From Vreelandella nigrificans (GTDB lineage Bacteria > Pseudomonadota > Gammaproteobacteria > Pseudomonadales > Halomonadaceae), in assembly GCF_002374315.1 (NCBI RefSeq), contig NZ_NWUX01000001.1, positions 310,001 to 374,000 of the forward strand: a DNA stretch of 64,000 bases, read 5' to 3'. A program made the translations under genes and the position numbers. Within the stretch, counting starts at the first letter, position 1, and every line of letters starts with the position of its first letter. Of this stretch, positions 17,765 to 27,643 are shown in pieces. The notes beneath the pieces were generated by a model. That model had not been told where the DNA came from and made no database searches. It saw only the letters and a list, made by a program, of their open reading frames with translations.

Positions 17765-18265
17765 TTAATGTCGTCGGGTAGACTCGTCGCGACTAATAAA
17801 ATCACCTTCAAGAGGGCCGTCTTGACGCTCAGAGTCGTGTGCAGAATGGTGCTCATTATGCCGTTCATGTTGCTGCTGGTAGGTAGTGTTGGCTTGGTAT
17901 TGAGGGTTACTGACGGTTTTGAGCCCAAGCCACTTAAGGGCTTTCAGCATAAGCTGGCGAGCGGTGGGTAGTAGACACGCGATCCCTAGCGCATCTGAAA
18001 GAAAGCCGGGAGCAACCAGAAGCGCACCACCAAAAATGAGTGCAGCACCTGTTAATAACTCTTTGGATGGGATCTCGCCAGCCTGCATGCGTTGTCTTGC
18101 GCGGGCAATGGTAGAGACACCCTCTTTGCGTACAAGATATAGTCCGACGAAACCAGTACCCAATACTAATAGTAGTGTCGTTAAAAGGCCTATATGGCTG
18201 CCTACGAAGAAAAGCAGTACAAAGTCGAATAGAGTGAATAATGATATAAACAGGAGAATGGGCAT
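17765..18265 (-). CDS. fxsA: FxsA family membrane protein
   Basis: A 166-aa cytoplasmic-membrane protein of the FxsA family, named for suppression of F-plasmid exclusion of phage T7 when overexpressed. The start MPILLFISLFTLFDFVLLFFVG at 18265 has GGAG 7 nt upstream. Family features are GLYLVRKEGVSTIARARQRM, GALLVAPGFLSDALG and LLPTARQLM. Two to three hydrophobic segments are followed by a polar, His- and Gln-rich tail of about 45 residues. fxsA lies upstream of groES as it does in E. coli. Its normal function is unknown. Confidence 0.9.
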   Translation of the reverse strand: MPILLFISLFTLFDFVLLFFVGSHIGLLTTLLLVLGTGFVGLYLVRKEGVSTIARARQRMQAGEIPSKELLTGAALIFGGALLVAPGFLSDALGIACLLPTARQLMLKALKWLGLKTVSNPQYQANTTYQQQHERHNEHHSAHDSERQDGPLEGDFISRDESTRRH

Positions 18266-18537
18266 GGTGGGCTCCATGATAAACGTAATCGTTGGATATG
18301 GTGGCGGAACGGAAGATAACAAGTAGTACTGCCAACCATGACATGAGCGAGCCACTAATAAACACTCGATTTTTGCGCAGTCTTTTCTATGCTGCATTGC
18401 ACAATAATGCTAGTGTTTCTATAATAACCACCGCCGGGCGCGGAGACGAACTGACAAGGCGCTGTATGAGTATTTGTGTAAGCGTTAATGTAAATGTTTA
18501 TCACAAGTATTAGGTGCTGCTTATCGAGGAGAGTGAC

Positions 18538-19299
18538 ATGCAGTTGACTGATAAAGTGATTGCTATAACAGGTGGTGCGCGAGGTTTGGGATTTGCGATA
18601 GCTCAGAGGCTAGGTGCGCGGGGAGCAAAGGTGGCGCTATTGGATCAAAGTGCTGCAGCACTAGACGAAGCTGTCTCACTGCTGTCATCCCAGAGTATTG
18701 AAGCACAGGCATTTGTGGTTAACGTAGCCGATGAAGAGTCAGTCCAGACTGCCTTCGCTGATGTTGCCTCCCGTATGGGCGCCGTAAGTGGTTGTGTAAA
18801 TAATGCGGGTGTCACCGATGACGCACTTCTTATCAAAGCTAAAGACGGTAGCGTCGAAAAACGCATGTCACTATCGGCCTGGCAAAGAGTATTAAATGTA
18901 AATTTAACCGGCGTTTTTCTGTGTGGCCGCGAAGCAGCTACTCAGATGGTCGAGGCTGGTCATCAGGGGGTCATCGTCAATATCTCTAGTATTTCTAGGG
19001 CTGGCAATATGGGACAAAGTAACTATGCGGCTGCTAAGGCGGGTGTGCACGCGCTCACGGTAACATGGGGTAAGGAGCTTGCACGTTATGGCATTCGTAC
19101 GGGGACCGTGGCGCCAGGGTTTGTTGCAACGGATATGACGGCCTCGATGCGTCCAGATATGCTAGAAAGAATCGCTGACAGCGTACCCCTGAAGCAGTTA
19201 GGTGAGCCGGATAATATTGCGCAAAGTGTTGCTTTTATTTTTGAAAATGACTACTTCACCGCACGGATTATCGAGTGCGACGGTGGGTTACGGCTTTAA
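18538..19299 (+). CDS. SDR family NAD(P)-dependent oxidoreductase (FabG-like)
   Basis: A 253-aa classical short-chain dehydrogenase. The cofactor motif [12 protein letters not shown] is at about 11-22, NNAG near 91, and the catalytic Ser-Tyr-Lys set in [20 protein letters not shown] near 150-165. Closing motifs are [11 protein letters not shown] and [14 protein letters not shown] lies at good spacing from ATG 18538, which is preferred over an earlier GTG at 18514. It is probably a 3-ketoacyl-carrier/CoA reductase or another secondary alcohol dehydrogenase; the substrate is unknown. It stands alone, divergent from fxsA. Confidence 0.9.
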   Translation: MQLTDKVIAITGGARGLGFAIAQRLGARGAKVALLDQSAAALDEAVSLLSSQSIEAQAFVVNVADEESVQTAFADVASRMGAVSGCVNNAGVTDDALLIKAKDGSVEKRMSLSAWQRVLNVNLTGVFLCGREAATQMVEAGHQGVIVNISSISRAGNMGQSNYAAAKAGVHALTVTWGKELARYGIRTGTVAPGFVATDMTASMRPDMLERIADSVPLKQLGEPDNIAQSVAFIFENDYFTARIIECDGGLRL

Positions 19300-19483
19300 A
19301 CTACTCATTTGGGCTGCTCATTTAAACTACGCAATAGAAACTGAAGCTAGAGACACGCTGGTGGTTTTGCTACCAATGTGTCTTTAACTGGTTGGCTGTT
19401 CTAGAGAGGTAGAGCTGAAAAGTAGGGCTGAAAATAAGGGCGGAGCTTAAAATGGGTGTGGGGCTTAAAATAGATGCAAGCCT

Positions 19484-20476
19484 CTAGAATTGCGCATAGT
19501 CTCGGCTAATTTCTCGTTGGAAATACATCTCTAGACGTAGTGTCATCGCCCAGCGAGGGTCGTAGCTTACTTCGCGCTGAAAGTGCAGCTCTGGAATTAC
19601 ATCGGCAAATAGAATGCCTTTGTGTATGTCTCGGCGGTAACGAGTTTGTAGGTAATAGTTGGTCATGCGGGGGTTTGAGGTACTTTCGCCGATGGCGATA
19701 GCGGAGTAGCGCAGTGCACTGCGGTTATTTAGCCGATGGTTAAGCTCTGCAGTTTCACTGTATTCAAGCGTGTCTTCCTCCTCTCGCCACTGAATCGTAG
19801 TAATAAAGCGTAAATGCTTGCTTGCTGAAACGGGGCGACCGATGTCCCACTGCGTGCGTGCTGAGTAGCCTTCATTGTTAAACCAAGAGAGCCGGTTAAG
19901 CGACTCTAGTTGCCAGGGGCCATCACCAATATCCCATAGGCGCTCGCTGGTTAAGCGGACATATGGATCGAGCGGTACTCTTAAGCGTACGCCTGCCCCA
20001 ATTCGGTTACTCCAGTTTTCTCGTTTATCGCGACTCTCAAGCCAATCTAAACCAAGAGTGGATGAACGCCGATCACGCTGATCGTTATATAGCCGGCCTG
20101 ACCCTTGGTCGGCTAGAGTGCCTTGAGACTCTTCCGGATCGCTCTCGATGATCAAGCGCAATCTCTCTTCGGTGGTCGGGAGGTCGATTCTGTAGCGTAT
20201 GCTGATATTGTCGCTAGTTCCTTCACCCTCCATCCAGTCAATTTCCTGGCCAAGGCGAAGGTAGGAGTCATTATTGGTGGAAGTTGCCTGCTCGCCGCCA
20301 AAAAAAGCATCAATATTGCGTGACGTATTATCTACCCAACTGCCAACACGGGCACGAAACGGCTCTAGCTGCTCTTCTGCCCACGCAGGTAAATCGCTAT
20401 CCTCTTCTTCGGCGTGGGATTGTAAAGATAAAGTGGTAAGTGTGCCTAAGCAGAAGAGGGTAATGATCTTTTTCAT
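19484..20476 (-). CDS. Exported protein of unknown function, possible outer-membrane beta-barrel
   Basis: A 330-aa protein I do not recognise. ATG at 20476 gives a clear signal peptide, MKKIITLFCLGTLTTLSLQ then SHA, with cleavage before EEED. The mature protein has a short acidic head, then alternating polar/aromatic stretches (for example SYLRLGQEIDW, ISIRYRIDL, YYLQTRYRRDI, MTLRLEMYF) that look like amphipathic beta strands, and it ends in Phe, as many outer-membrane barrels do. It is rich in Arg, Trp and Tyr. The gene is monocistronic. An in-frame start at 20554 would put 26 polar residues before the signal. Confidence 0.75.
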   Translation of the reverse strand: MKKIITLFCLGTLTTLSLQSHAEEEDSDLPAWAEEQLEPFRARVGSWVDNTSRNIDAFFGGEQATSTNNDSYLRLGQEIDWMEGEGTSDNISIRYRIDLPTTEERLRLIIESDPEESQGTLADQGSGRLYNDQRDRRSSTLGLDWLESRDKRENWSNRIGAGVRLRVPLDPYVRLTSERLWDIGDGPWQLESLNRLSWFNNEGYSARTQWDIGRPVSASKHLRFITTIQWREEEDTLEYSETAELNHRLNNRSALRYSAIAIGESTSNPRMTNYYLQTRYRRDIHKGILFADVIPELHFQREVSYDPRWAMTLRLEMYFQREISRDYAQF

Positions 20477-20680
20477 ATCAACATCTCTGAGTAGAAATTT
20501 TATATTGTTGGCTAGCTTGGGCGTGTTATTAACCTCAGAAATGGGGCTAGGCAAGCATGCAGCTGAGTGGTGACAGAACCATTTCGTGGCTGAAGCCTCT
20601 TCTGTGTGTAGAAGGGGATGGTAGCTAACTTAACCTAAAAAAGGGCAGAGAGTCAGCAGGTTGCGAGAATTTAAAAAGCA

Positions 20681-20719
20681 AAAAAAATTCGGCTAGCCAA
20701 TGGCTGCCGAATTTTTTTT
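20681..20719 (-). terminator. Intrinsic terminator downstream of tRNA-Leu
   Basis: A run of A, then AATTCGGC-T-AGCC, an AAT loop and GGCTGCCGAATT followed by a T run. The stem is perfect except for one bulged T. A and T tracts on both sides make it usable in either direction; it lies about 40 nt past the 3' end of the minus-strand tRNA. Confidence 0.8.
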
Positions 20720-20759
20720 GAGTTGGTACCTGAATAAGTGTTTACTCAAGTACCTAAAT

Positions 20760-20844
20760 TGGTGCGGATGGGGAGACTCGAACTCCCACACCTTACGGCA
20801 CTAGAACCTAAATCTAGCGTGTCTACCAATTCCACCACATCCGC
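20760..20844 (-). tRNA. tRNA-Leu (anticodon TAG)
   Basis: An 85-nt class II tRNA on the minus strand starting GCGGATG and ending CATCCGC-ACCA with the CCA encoded. The D-arm GTGGAATTGGTAGACACG, the anticodon loop TTTAGGT, the long variable arm TGCCGTAAGGTGT and the T-arm GGGAGTTCGAGTCTCCC are all visible. The anticodon TAG reads CUA and other CUN leucine codons. Confidence 0.95.
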
Positions 20845-20954
20845 CTGAAGACGAGGCGTATATTAACAGGATCCTGTTTAATGTCAATACTTAATGCATT
20901 GCGCTTCTTAAGCTGTACTTCTTAAATTGTGTTTCTTAAACATAGGGGTAAATC

Positions 20955-21710
20955 ATGTCTGTGGCCTGGTGGGCGAGGAGTGTGGCGAGTGGCACAGTGA
21001 ATTGGGTGAACAGTTGGCTGGGGAGGGGGCTGCCTGGCTATTGTGCTTTTTGCCTTTCCCCGGAGCCGCTAGAGAGTGGCTGGTGTCGTGAATGTTTTAA
21101 TGAATTGCCTTGGAATAGGCATGCGTGCGTACAGTGCAAAGAGCCGCTTGGTAGGCATACGTCAAACCTGTCGCCAAATCTATCCAATGAACGTTGTGGT
21201 CACTGTTTAGTGAGTCCTCCTGCTTTTAAGGTGACGACAGCTGAGCTTCTATATGAAGGGCCTGTCATCGAGCTAATTTATGATTTTAAATTTAATGGTT
21301 CACCGCGAGCGGGTGCGTTACTCGTTGAGTTAATGCTAGCGAATACCCCTGCTCATTTGGGTAGTGCACTGCTACCCGTTCCTATGTTCCAGGCTCGGGC
21401 CAAAAAGCGCGGTTTTAATCAGGCAAGCTGGCTTGCAAGCCAGCTAAGTAAGCGACTAAATGTACCTGTCGTCAGTGCTCGGTGTACCAAGCAGTTGCCT
21501 TCCCAGCGCTCCTTGAACCGCCGTCAGCGCATGGTAAATATGGTCGGGGCATTTCAGGTGGTGGGTCCTCTGCCACACCACGTCACGATTATCGATGATG
21601 TTGTGACCACTGGGGCAACAGGGCATGCGTTAGCACAGGCGGCGCTGGATGCAGGGGCAATGCACGTAGATATATGGGCCGTTGCCCGTACGCCGCTGGA
21701 TAGGAATTGA
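20955..21710 (+). CDS. ComF family protein
   Basis: A 251-aa ComF/GntX-type protein. The N-terminal part has paired cysteines in the zinc-ribbon pattern (CAFC, WCREC, CVQCKE, RCGHC). The C-terminal part is a type I phosphoribosyltransferase fold with the PRPP motif VTIIDDVVTTGAT near 215 and KKRGFNQASWLAS near 155. ComF proteins take part in DNA uptake in competent bacteria and GntX supports use of DNA as nutrient; the enzymatic activity is unproven. The gene begins about 110 bp past the divergent tRNA-Leu, and srkA follows 32 nt later. Confidence 0.9.
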   Translation: MSVAWWARSVASGTVNWVNSWLGRGLPGYCAFCLSPEPLESGWCRECFNELPWNRHACVQCKEPLGRHTSNLSPNLSNERCGHCLVSPPAFKVTTAELLYEGPVIELIYDFKFNGSPRAGALLVELMLANTPAHLGSALLPVPMFQARAKKRGFNQASWLASQLSKRLNVPVVSARCTKQLPSQRSLNRRQRMVNMVGAFQVVGPLPHHVTIIDDVVTTGATGHALAQAALDAGAMHVDIWAVARTPLDRN

Positions 21711-21742
21711 TAGAATGGCACTTTCTTTTTAAGGAGCAGTGT

Positions 21743-22717
21743 ATGCCCCACCCCTTTAGCGCACTTTCACCCAACATGGTGATGTCTGCCATAGAGTCCA
21801 TCGGTATCTGGCCTGCTGGCGAGCCATTCGCGCTTAATAGTTACGAAAACCGAGTGTTAATGTTTCGTGATGACGAGGGTGGTCGCTGGGTGGCGAAGTT
21901 CTATCGTCCTGATCGCTGGAGTAATCAGGCAATTCAGGAGGAGCATGATTTTTTACAGGAGCTTCATCAGGCGGGGGTTCCCGTGGTGGCTCCTTGGCGA
22001 GACGAACAAAACATCTCACTGCAAGAGTTCCAGCAGTTCCGGTTTGCGCTATTCCCTCAATGCCCAGGACAAGCCCCTGAGTTGGATAACCCCTCCCATC
22101 TTTTTGCGCTAGGAGAGGTATTGGGGAGGCTTCATAACGTGTCGTGTAAGAAGGATTTTCAATACCGAGCGCGGTTATCGTTTGAGCAAGGTATTTTGGA
22201 AGCTGAAGCGCGTGTGTTGGGGAGTCAGTGGCTCAATAAGCACCAGCAGCGTGCCTATCAGCAAGTAGTGCAAAAGATACTGCGACAACCCGGGGGGCGT
22301 GATGTTGATAGCGCAAAAGTGATACGCACGCACGGAGATTGTCACTTAGGCAATGTGTTAGGCCGTGAGGAGGCTTTTACGCTAGTCGACTTTGACGACT
22401 GTATTATGGCGCCCGCCATTCAAGATATTTGGATGTTGCTACCAGTGAATGACCCCACTAGCTGGCGAGCTCAGTTAAGCGAGATTGTTGAAGGGTATGA
22501 AGAGACACGGTCATTCCCAAGCGAAGAAATATCACTCATTGAGCCGCTCAGGGCTTATCGACTAATTCGCCATACAGCGTGGCTTGTCTCCCGTTGGGAT
22601 GACCCGGCTTTTCCGCGCGCATTTCCATGGCTTGCGGAAGGAGGCTATTGGGATCAGCATATCCGGCAGTTGGAGCAGCAATCTCTCCAGCTTGAAAAGC
22701 CTGTTTGGCTAGCGTAG
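21743..22717 (+). CDS. srkA: Stress response serine/threonine kinase SrkA (YihE)
   Basis: A 324-aa protein of the APH-like kinase fold, close in length to E. coli SrkA (328 aa), a Cpx-controlled kinase that counters stress-induced cell death. Visible motifs are the N-lobe lysine in RWVAKFYRPDRW near 52, the catalytic loop THGDCHLGNVL near 203 and the metal-binding LVDFDDC near 222. AAGGAG precedes the ATG at 21743; an earlier start at 21707 would overlap comF. A hairpin terminator follows the gene. Confidence 0.92.
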   Translation: MPHPFSALSPNMVMSAIESIGIWPAGEPFALNSYENRVLMFRDDEGGRWVAKFYRPDRWSNQAIQEEHDFLQELHQAGVPVVAPWRDEQNISLQEFQQFRFALFPQCPGQAPELDNPSHLFALGEVLGRLHNVSCKKDFQYRARLSFEQGILEAEARVLGSQWLNKHQQRAYQQVVQKILRQPGGRDVDSAKVIRTHGDCHLGNVLGREEAFTLVDFDDCIMAPAIQDIWMLLPVNDPTSWRAQLSEIVEGYEETRSFPSEEISLIEPLRAYRLIRHTAWLVSRWDDPAFPRAFPWLAEGGYWDQHIRQLEQQSLQLEKPVWLA

Positions 22718-22751
22718 CCACTCATTCTAGATTGACTGACCCTGAGCCTTT

Positions 22752-22785
22752 AAAGCCCTTATCAGTATATGAAAGGGCTTATTTA
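22752..22785 (+). terminator. Terminator-like hairpin after srkA
   Basis: AAGCCCTT (22753-22760) pairs with AAGGGCTT (22773-22780) around a 12-nt loop, followed by ATTTAATA. It lies between the convergent srkA and a secreted-protein gene. The tail is only moderately T-rich. Confidence 0.6.
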
Positions 22786-22828
22786 ATAGGGGAAGCGTTA
22801 GAAAGAGTAACCGAGTTGAGCTGCTGGT

Positions 22829-23416
22829 TTATTCTGCCGTTGCTGAGGTGTCCCCACTGCTTTCGCTGGGGGCTGGTTGCTCAGATGGAATTGGGTTGGC
22901 TACCCCTTCACCATTAGCCTGCCGGCGGATGGCATTTATTTCAGCTGAAGGATTGTCTTGAGCATAAATACTGACGCTTTCGTCCAGGGTTAAAGTAAAC
23001 GCATCGCCTGGAGATAGTGTGCACGCTTCGCTATCGCACGCTAGCCCATACTGACCATCTCCTGAATAGGCACTGGCATTAAAGGAGCCAGAGTAAATAG
23101 CACTTTCTGCATCGTTGGTTTCGATGCAAGTCGCGTCTTGGGTGGTGATACGGACTCGGTCGCTGCTTAGCTGAGCATTGGCCACAAGTACACAGTATTC
23201 TGGTAGCTCATGAGTGGCATCATCTGCATGAGCAGGGTGTAACAGAATATTTGTTAGGCGTGTTTGCTCCTTATCGAGGTGTAGGCTTTCAATAACTTCA
23301 ACCCCGACAGTAGCGCCTGATGGTAGGCTAAAAATAGCGTCCTCTGCATACAAAGGTGCAGCCAATGTTGAGCCAACGATGGCAGTTAACCAGAAAGGTA
23401 GAGATTTAAATGACAT
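22829..23416 (-). CDS. Secreted protein of unknown function
   Basis: A 195-aa protein that I do not recognise. It has a signal peptide of about 24 residues (MSFKSLPFWLTAIVGSTLA, then APLYA, before EDAIF). The mature part contains four cysteines, in YCVLVAN, ATCIE, and LACDSEACTLS, suited to two disulfides in the periplasm. It ends in a Pro/Ser/Glu-rich tail of about 25 residues. The mature protein is acidic, as expected for a halophile's exported proteins. Divergent folE lies 335 bp away; that gap shows no further gene. Confidence 0.75.
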   Translation of the reverse strand: MSFKSLPFWLTAIVGSTLAAPLYAEDAIFSLPSGATVGVEVIESLHLDKEQTRLTNILLHPAHADDATHELPEYCVLVANAQLSSDRVRITTQDATCIETNDAESAIYSGSFNASAYSGDGQYGLACDSEACTLSPGDAFTLTLDESVSIYAQDNPSAEINAIRRQANGEGVANPIPSEQPAPSESSGDTSATAE

Positions 23417-23751
23417 GTAGAGTGCTCTTTAAATTTAACGCTGCGTAAGCAGAAATAGTAAATCATCATAGCACAGCTCAAATAGGAGCGAATGGGGGTG
23501 CGCGGCACTCTGCCACAGTGGAGATAGGTGCGGTAGAATAGTGCGATACGAGATTTATTATTGTGCAAAGGTTGTGGTGCGTATAGTTTTTGTAAATTAG
23601 TGACGTGCAAATCTATTACGCCAGTGAACATCTGTTTATGAATCTTTGCTTACACGCATCAGATTACAAATTTTAATTTGTACGCATTATGGCTCGCGGG
23701 CGAGAAATCACTGCTTCAAAGCGAGTACGCACAGTTTGGATGAGGCTTAAC

Positions 23752-24303
23752 ATGACCGACGACATCGCCCTGCACTACCGCCAAATTATTACTGCGCTAG
23801 GGGAGAACCCCGACCGTGAAGGGTTGCGTGATACGCCGAAACGGGCGGCAAAAGCAATGCAGTTTTTAACGGCAGGCTATCAGCAGTCGCTAGAACAGAT
23901 TATTAATGGTGCGGTATTTGAATCACAGACTGATGAAATGGTGTTAGTCAAAGATATCGAGCTCTACTCGATGTGCGAACACCATTTACTGCCATTTATA
24001 GGGAAATGTCATATCGCTTACTTGCCTAGTGGCAAAGTGTTAGGACTCTCTAAATTCGCACGAATTGTTGATATGTTTGCCAGGCGTATGCAGATTCAAG
24101 AGAACCTCACTCGAGAAATTGCTGAAGCTGTACAGCAAGTAACCCAAGCAAGAGGGGTAGCTGTAGTGGTTGAAGCAAGGCACTTATGCATGATGATGCG
24201 AGGTGTGGAGAAGCAAAACTCTAGTATGACATCGTCCATGATGCTAGGCAGTTTTCGCACTAACCAAGCGACCCGGCAAGAATTCCTAACGCTGATCAGC
24301 TAA
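23752..24303 (+). CDS. folE: GTP cyclohydrolase I
   Basis: A 183-aa FolE that converts GTP to dihydroneopterin triphosphate, the first step of tetrahydrofolate synthesis. The zinc ligands are Cys75 and His78 in MCEHHLLPF and Cys146 in RHLCMMMRG. Other motifs are [14 protein letters not shown] near 23-36 and [14 protein letters not shown] near 95-108. ATG at 23752 gives [12 protein letters not shown], the usual start, with GAGG 7 nt upstream. An in-frame start 21 codons earlier looks like leader sequence. Confidence 0.95.
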   Translation: MTDDIALHYRQIITALGENPDREGLRDTPKRAAKAMQFLTAGYQQSLEQIINGAVFESQTDEMVLVKDIELYSMCEHHLLPFIGKCHIAYLPSGKVLGLSKFARIVDMFARRMQIQENLTREIAEAVQQVTQARGVAVVVEARHLCMMMRGVEKQNSSMTSSMMLGSFRTNQATRQEFLTLIS

Positions 24304-24456
24304 TGTGGCACTTTGCAGTATAGGGGATGGTGGCTGTGCTCGATTTCTACTAGCAGTGCCTTCTTTGTTGGCAAACACTTGGTCAAATGTGCTTTTTCGT
24401 CTTAGCATGAATGAGTCAATGAGCCCACGAGGCCATCATTCGGTTAGGAGTCTGTC

Positions 24457-25914
24457 ATGGAAGCGCTGAAAGAAACACAGCTGTATTGCCCCTTTGCCTA
24501 TATCGACGGCAGTTGGGTGGCCGCCGACAGCGGTGAGCAAATCAACGTTATAAATCCGGCAACGGGGAAACCGGTTGGTGACATCCCGCGACTAGGCAAG
24601 GCTGAAACAGAGCGGGCCATTGATGCTGCAGATGCAGCCTTGCCGGCATGGCGGGCGTTAACGGCACAGGAGCGCGCTGACTTGCTGCTTAAGTGGCATG
24701 ACCTAATGCTTGAGCATCAGCACGATCTAGCGCTTTTAATGACGTATGAGCAGGGAAAGCCGCTTAAAGAGTCGGCAGGGGAAATTGCCTACGCTGCAAG
24801 CTTCCTCCGTTGGTTCGCAGAAGAGGCTAGACGCGTTTATGGTGAGACGATTCCTGCTGCTAAGGCCACTCAGCGTATCGTAGTGACTAAGCAGCCGGTG
24901 GGCGTAGTGGGGGCCATCACTCCGTGGAACTTCCCAGCCGCTATGATTACACGAAAGGCGGGTGCTGCTTTGGCAGCCGGTTGCACGATAGTCGTTAAGC
25001 CCGCTAGTCAAACACCGTTTTCGGCCACGGCACTTGCGCTGCTCGCTGAGCGAGCAGGCATCCCACGTGGCGTTTTTAATGTTGTGCCGGGAAATGCGTC
25101 TGAAATAGCCAAAGCGCTTACACAGTCACCTAAAGTCCGCAAAATCACCTTTACAGGGTCAACAGAGGTGGGGCGTAAGTTGATGGCCCAAGCGGCCGAG
25201 CATGTGCAAAAAATCTCGCTGGAGCTTGGTGGTAACGCCCCATTTATTGTTTTTGAGGATGCTGACCTGGATGCCGCTGTGGAAGGCGCGATGGCTGCCA
25301 AGTTTCGCAACGCAGGCCAAACCTGTGTGTGCACCAATCGTTTTCTAGTGCAATCCAGCGTAATTAATGCCTTTTGTGAAAAGCTTGCTGTGGCCATGAA
25401 TAGCGAGCTCAGGGTAGGTGATGGCACTAAATCTGATGTCAATATCGGGCCGCTGATTGATGAGAACGCTGTTAAAAAAGTAAGTGAGCATGTCCAGGAT
25501 GCTATCGATAACGGCGCCGAGCTTCTGTTGGGTGGCCACCCCCATCCGCTAGGCGGTAATTTTTTCACTCCCACACTCATCAGTTTTGCCACCGATAAGA
25601 TGAAAGTGGCACACGAGGAGACCTTTGGTCCCTTGGCGGCGGTGTTTCCTTTTGATGATGAAGAAACAGCCATTGAGATGGCTAATGACACCGAATATGG
25701 CTTAGCTTCCTACTTTTACTCACGTGACTTGGCGCGTGTTTGGCGTGTCGCTGAAGCGCTTGAGTACGGTATGGTAGGCATTAATACAGGACTTATTTCC
25801 AATGCGGCTGCACCTTTTGGCGGTGTAAAAGCCTCTGGGCTTGGTCGTGAGGGTGGACATCAAGGATTGGAGGAGTATTTAGAAACCAAGTACCTGTGTA
25901 TTGATCTAGGTTAA
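24457..25914 (+). CDS. gabD: NADP-dependent succinate-semialdehyde dehydrogenase
   Basis: A 485-aa aldehyde dehydrogenase. Motifs are TPWNFPAAMITRKAGAALAAG (cofactor site) near 150, FTGSTEVGRKLM near 230, the general-base glutamate in SLELGGNAPF near 254, and the catalytic cysteine in NAGQTCVCTNR near 288. The second cysteine two residues later and EEYLETKYLCIDLG at the end are characteristic of GabD. It oxidises succinate semialdehyde to succinate at the end of GABA catabolism. GabT is not adjacent. A convergent terminator separates it from purH. Confidence 0.93.
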   Translation: MEALKETQLYCPFAYIDGSWVAADSGEQINVINPATGKPVGDIPRLGKAETERAIDAADAALPAWRALTAQERADLLLKWHDLMLEHQHDLALLMTYEQGKPLKESAGEIAYAASFLRWFAEEARRVYGETIPAAKATQRIVVTKQPVGVVGAITPWNFPAAMITRKAGAALAAGCTIVVKPASQTPFSATALALLAERAGIPRGVFNVVPGNASEIAKALTQSPKVRKITFTGSTEVGRKLMAQAAEHVQKISLELGGNAPFIVFEDADLDAAVEGAMAAKFRNAGQTCVCTNRFLVQSSVINAFCEKLAVAMNSELRVGDGTKSDVNIGPLIDENAVKKVSEHVQDAIDNGAELLLGGHPHPLGGNFFTPTLISFATDKMKVAHEETFGPLAAVFPFDDEETAIEMANDTEYGLASYFYSRDLARVWRVAEALEYGMVGINTGLISNAAAPFGGVKASGLGREGGHQGLEEYLETKYLCIDLG

Positions 25915-25933
25915 TTGGTTAGACCTAGTCGCC

Positions 25934-25978
25934 TAAAAAAGCCCTCATTGGCGCTGCGCCAATGGGGGCTGGTCTTTT
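25934..25978. terminator. Bidirectional terminator between gabD and purH
   Basis: CATTGGC and GCCAATG form the inner stem with a GCTGC loop; AGCCC and GGGCT extend it after a short mismatch. An A run lies on the left (25935-25940) and TCTTTT on the right, so it can act in both directions for the two convergent genes. Confidence 0.82.
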
Positions 25979-26003
25979 AAGCAAACTGCCTAGTACCCAG
26001 TGC

Positions 26004-27584
26004 TTAGTGACGGAAATGACGCATTCCGGTGAACACCATGGCAATGCCAGCTTCATTGGCGGCATCAATGACTTCCTGGTCGCGCATAGAGCCTCCGGGT
26101 TGAATAACCGCAGTAATGCCGGCTGCGGCAGCTGCATCAATGCCATCACGGAAGGGGAAGAACGCATCAGATGCCATAACGGAACCAGGGACTGACAAGC
26201 CTTCATCGGCTGCTTTGATCCCAGCGATTTTGGCAGAGTAGACGCGGCTCATTTGCCCAGCGCCTACACCAATGGTTTGTCCTGCTTTTGCATATACAAT
26301 GGCATTAGACTTGACGAATTTGGCGACTCGCCAAGCAAAAGCAAGATCACGTAGTTCTTGTTCTGAAGGTACTCGCTTGCTTACTACCGTTAGCTCTTCA
26401 CGAGTAACCATTCCCTGATCGCGTTCCTGCACCAGTAGGCCGCCATTAACGCGTTTAAAATCAAAGGCAGGCTGCTCTTCTCCAGGCCAGTAGGCGCTGA
26501 CATCCAGGAGACGCACATTTTGCTTTTCCGCCACAATGGCGGCGGCCTCATCGCTTACGCCAGGTGCGATAATTACTTCAACAAATTGACGATCAATAAT
26601 GGCGCGCGCAGTCTCGGCATCTAGCGCTACATTGAAGGCGATAATGCCCCCAAAGGCGCTGGTTGGGTCTGTGGCAAATGCTTTCTCGTAGGCTTCCAAA
26701 GCACTTTCGCCAATGGCTACGCCGCAAGGGTTGGCGTGTTTGACAATAACGCAGGCGGTCTCATCGAAGGCTTTAACGCACTCAAAGGCGGCATCCGTAT
26801 CGGCCACATTGTTAAAAGAGAGCGGCTTGCCTTGCAGAGTTTTTGCGGTGGCGACGCTAGGCTCGCTGGCCGTTGGGTCAATGTAAAAAGCCGCCTGTTG
26901 GTGTGGGTTTTCACCATAGCGCATGTCTTGCTTTTTCTGTAGCTGCAGGTTGAAGGTGCGTGCGAAAGAGGCATCTTCGCTACTCACTTTGCGGCCTAAA
27001 TAGTCGGCGATAGCGCCGTCATAGCTTGCCGTATGCTCGAAGGCTTTGACGGCTAAATCAAAGCGTGTTGCATGGCTCACCTGACCGCTATTACTAGCGA
27101 GTTCATTAAGGACGCGCGCATAGTCATCTGCGTTCACAACAATTGTCGTATAGGCATGGTTCTTGGCGCAGGAGCGAACCATGGTGGGGCCACCGATATC
27201 TATGTTTTCGATAGCATCTTCTAGTGTGCAGTTGGGGTTGGCAACAGTAGCGGCGAAGGGGTAAAGGTTGACCACCACCATATCGATTGGCGTAATGTCA
27301 TTCTCGGCCATAACTGCGTCGTCTTGGCCGCGACGGGCAAGAATGCCGCCATGGATTTTCGGATGTAAGGTCTTAACGCGTCCGTCCATGATTTCTGGAA
27401 AACCGGTATGCTCAGAAACCTCTTTCACGGGGATGTTGTTTTCTTGTAGTAGACGAAAAGTGCCGCCCGTAGAAAGCAGCTCCACGCCGTGCTGGCTCAA
27501 GCCGCGGGCAAATTCAACGATGCCGGTTTTATCAGATACGCTTAAAAGTGCGCGGCGGACGGGGTTAGCGGTGCTATCAGCCAT
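26004..27584 (-). CDS. purH: Bifunctional AICAR transformylase/IMP cyclohydrolase
   Basis: A 526-aa enzyme for the last two steps of IMP synthesis. The N-terminal MGS-like cyclohydrolase (about 1-200) shows [27 protein letters not shown] and [17 protein letters not shown]. The C-terminal transformylase shows [15 protein letters not shown] near 225, KHANPCGVA near 285 and the closing [18 protein letters not shown] region. ATG at 27584 is chosen because homologues begin just before [11 protein letters not shown]; a TTG eight codons earlier is also open. It lies downstream of fis, separated by a terminator. Confidence 0.97.
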   Translation of the reverse strand: MADSTANPVRRALLSVSDKTGIVEFARGLSQHGVELLSTGGTFRLLQENNIPVKEVSEHTGFPEIMDGRVKTLHPKIHGGILARRGQDDAVMAENDITPIDMVVVNLYPFAATVANPNCTLEDAIENIDIGGPTMVRSCAKNHAYTTIVVNADDYARVLNELASNSGQVSHATRFDLAVKAFEHTASYDGAIADYLGRKVSSEDASFARTFNLQLQKKQDMRYGENPHQQAAFYIDPTASEPSVATAKTLQGKPLSFNNVADTDAAFECVKAFDETACVIVKHANPCGVAIGESALEAYEKAFATDPTSAFGGIIAFNVALDAETARAIIDRQFVEVIIAPGVSDEAAAIVAEKQNVRLLDVSAYWPGEEQPAFDFKRVNGGLLVQERDQGMVTREELTVVSKRVPSEQELRDLAFAWRVAKFVKSNAIVYAKAGQTIGVGAGQMSRVYSAKIAGIKAADEGLSVPGSVMASDAFFPFRDGIDAAAAAGITAVIQPGGSMRDQEVIDAANEAGIAMVFTGMRHFRH

Positions 27585-27611
27585 AAGGATGCTCGTGTGC
27601 AGAGTCAATAA

Positions 27612-27643
27612 TTAAAAAACAACAACGCCCCTTTATGGGGCGT
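27612..27643 (-). terminator. Intrinsic terminator of prmA-dusB-fis
   Basis: On the minus strand ACGCCCC, an ATAAA loop and GGGGCGT are followed by TGTTGTTTTTT. The 5' half of the stem overlaps the last 11 bases of the fis gene, including its stop codon. Confidence 0.88.
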
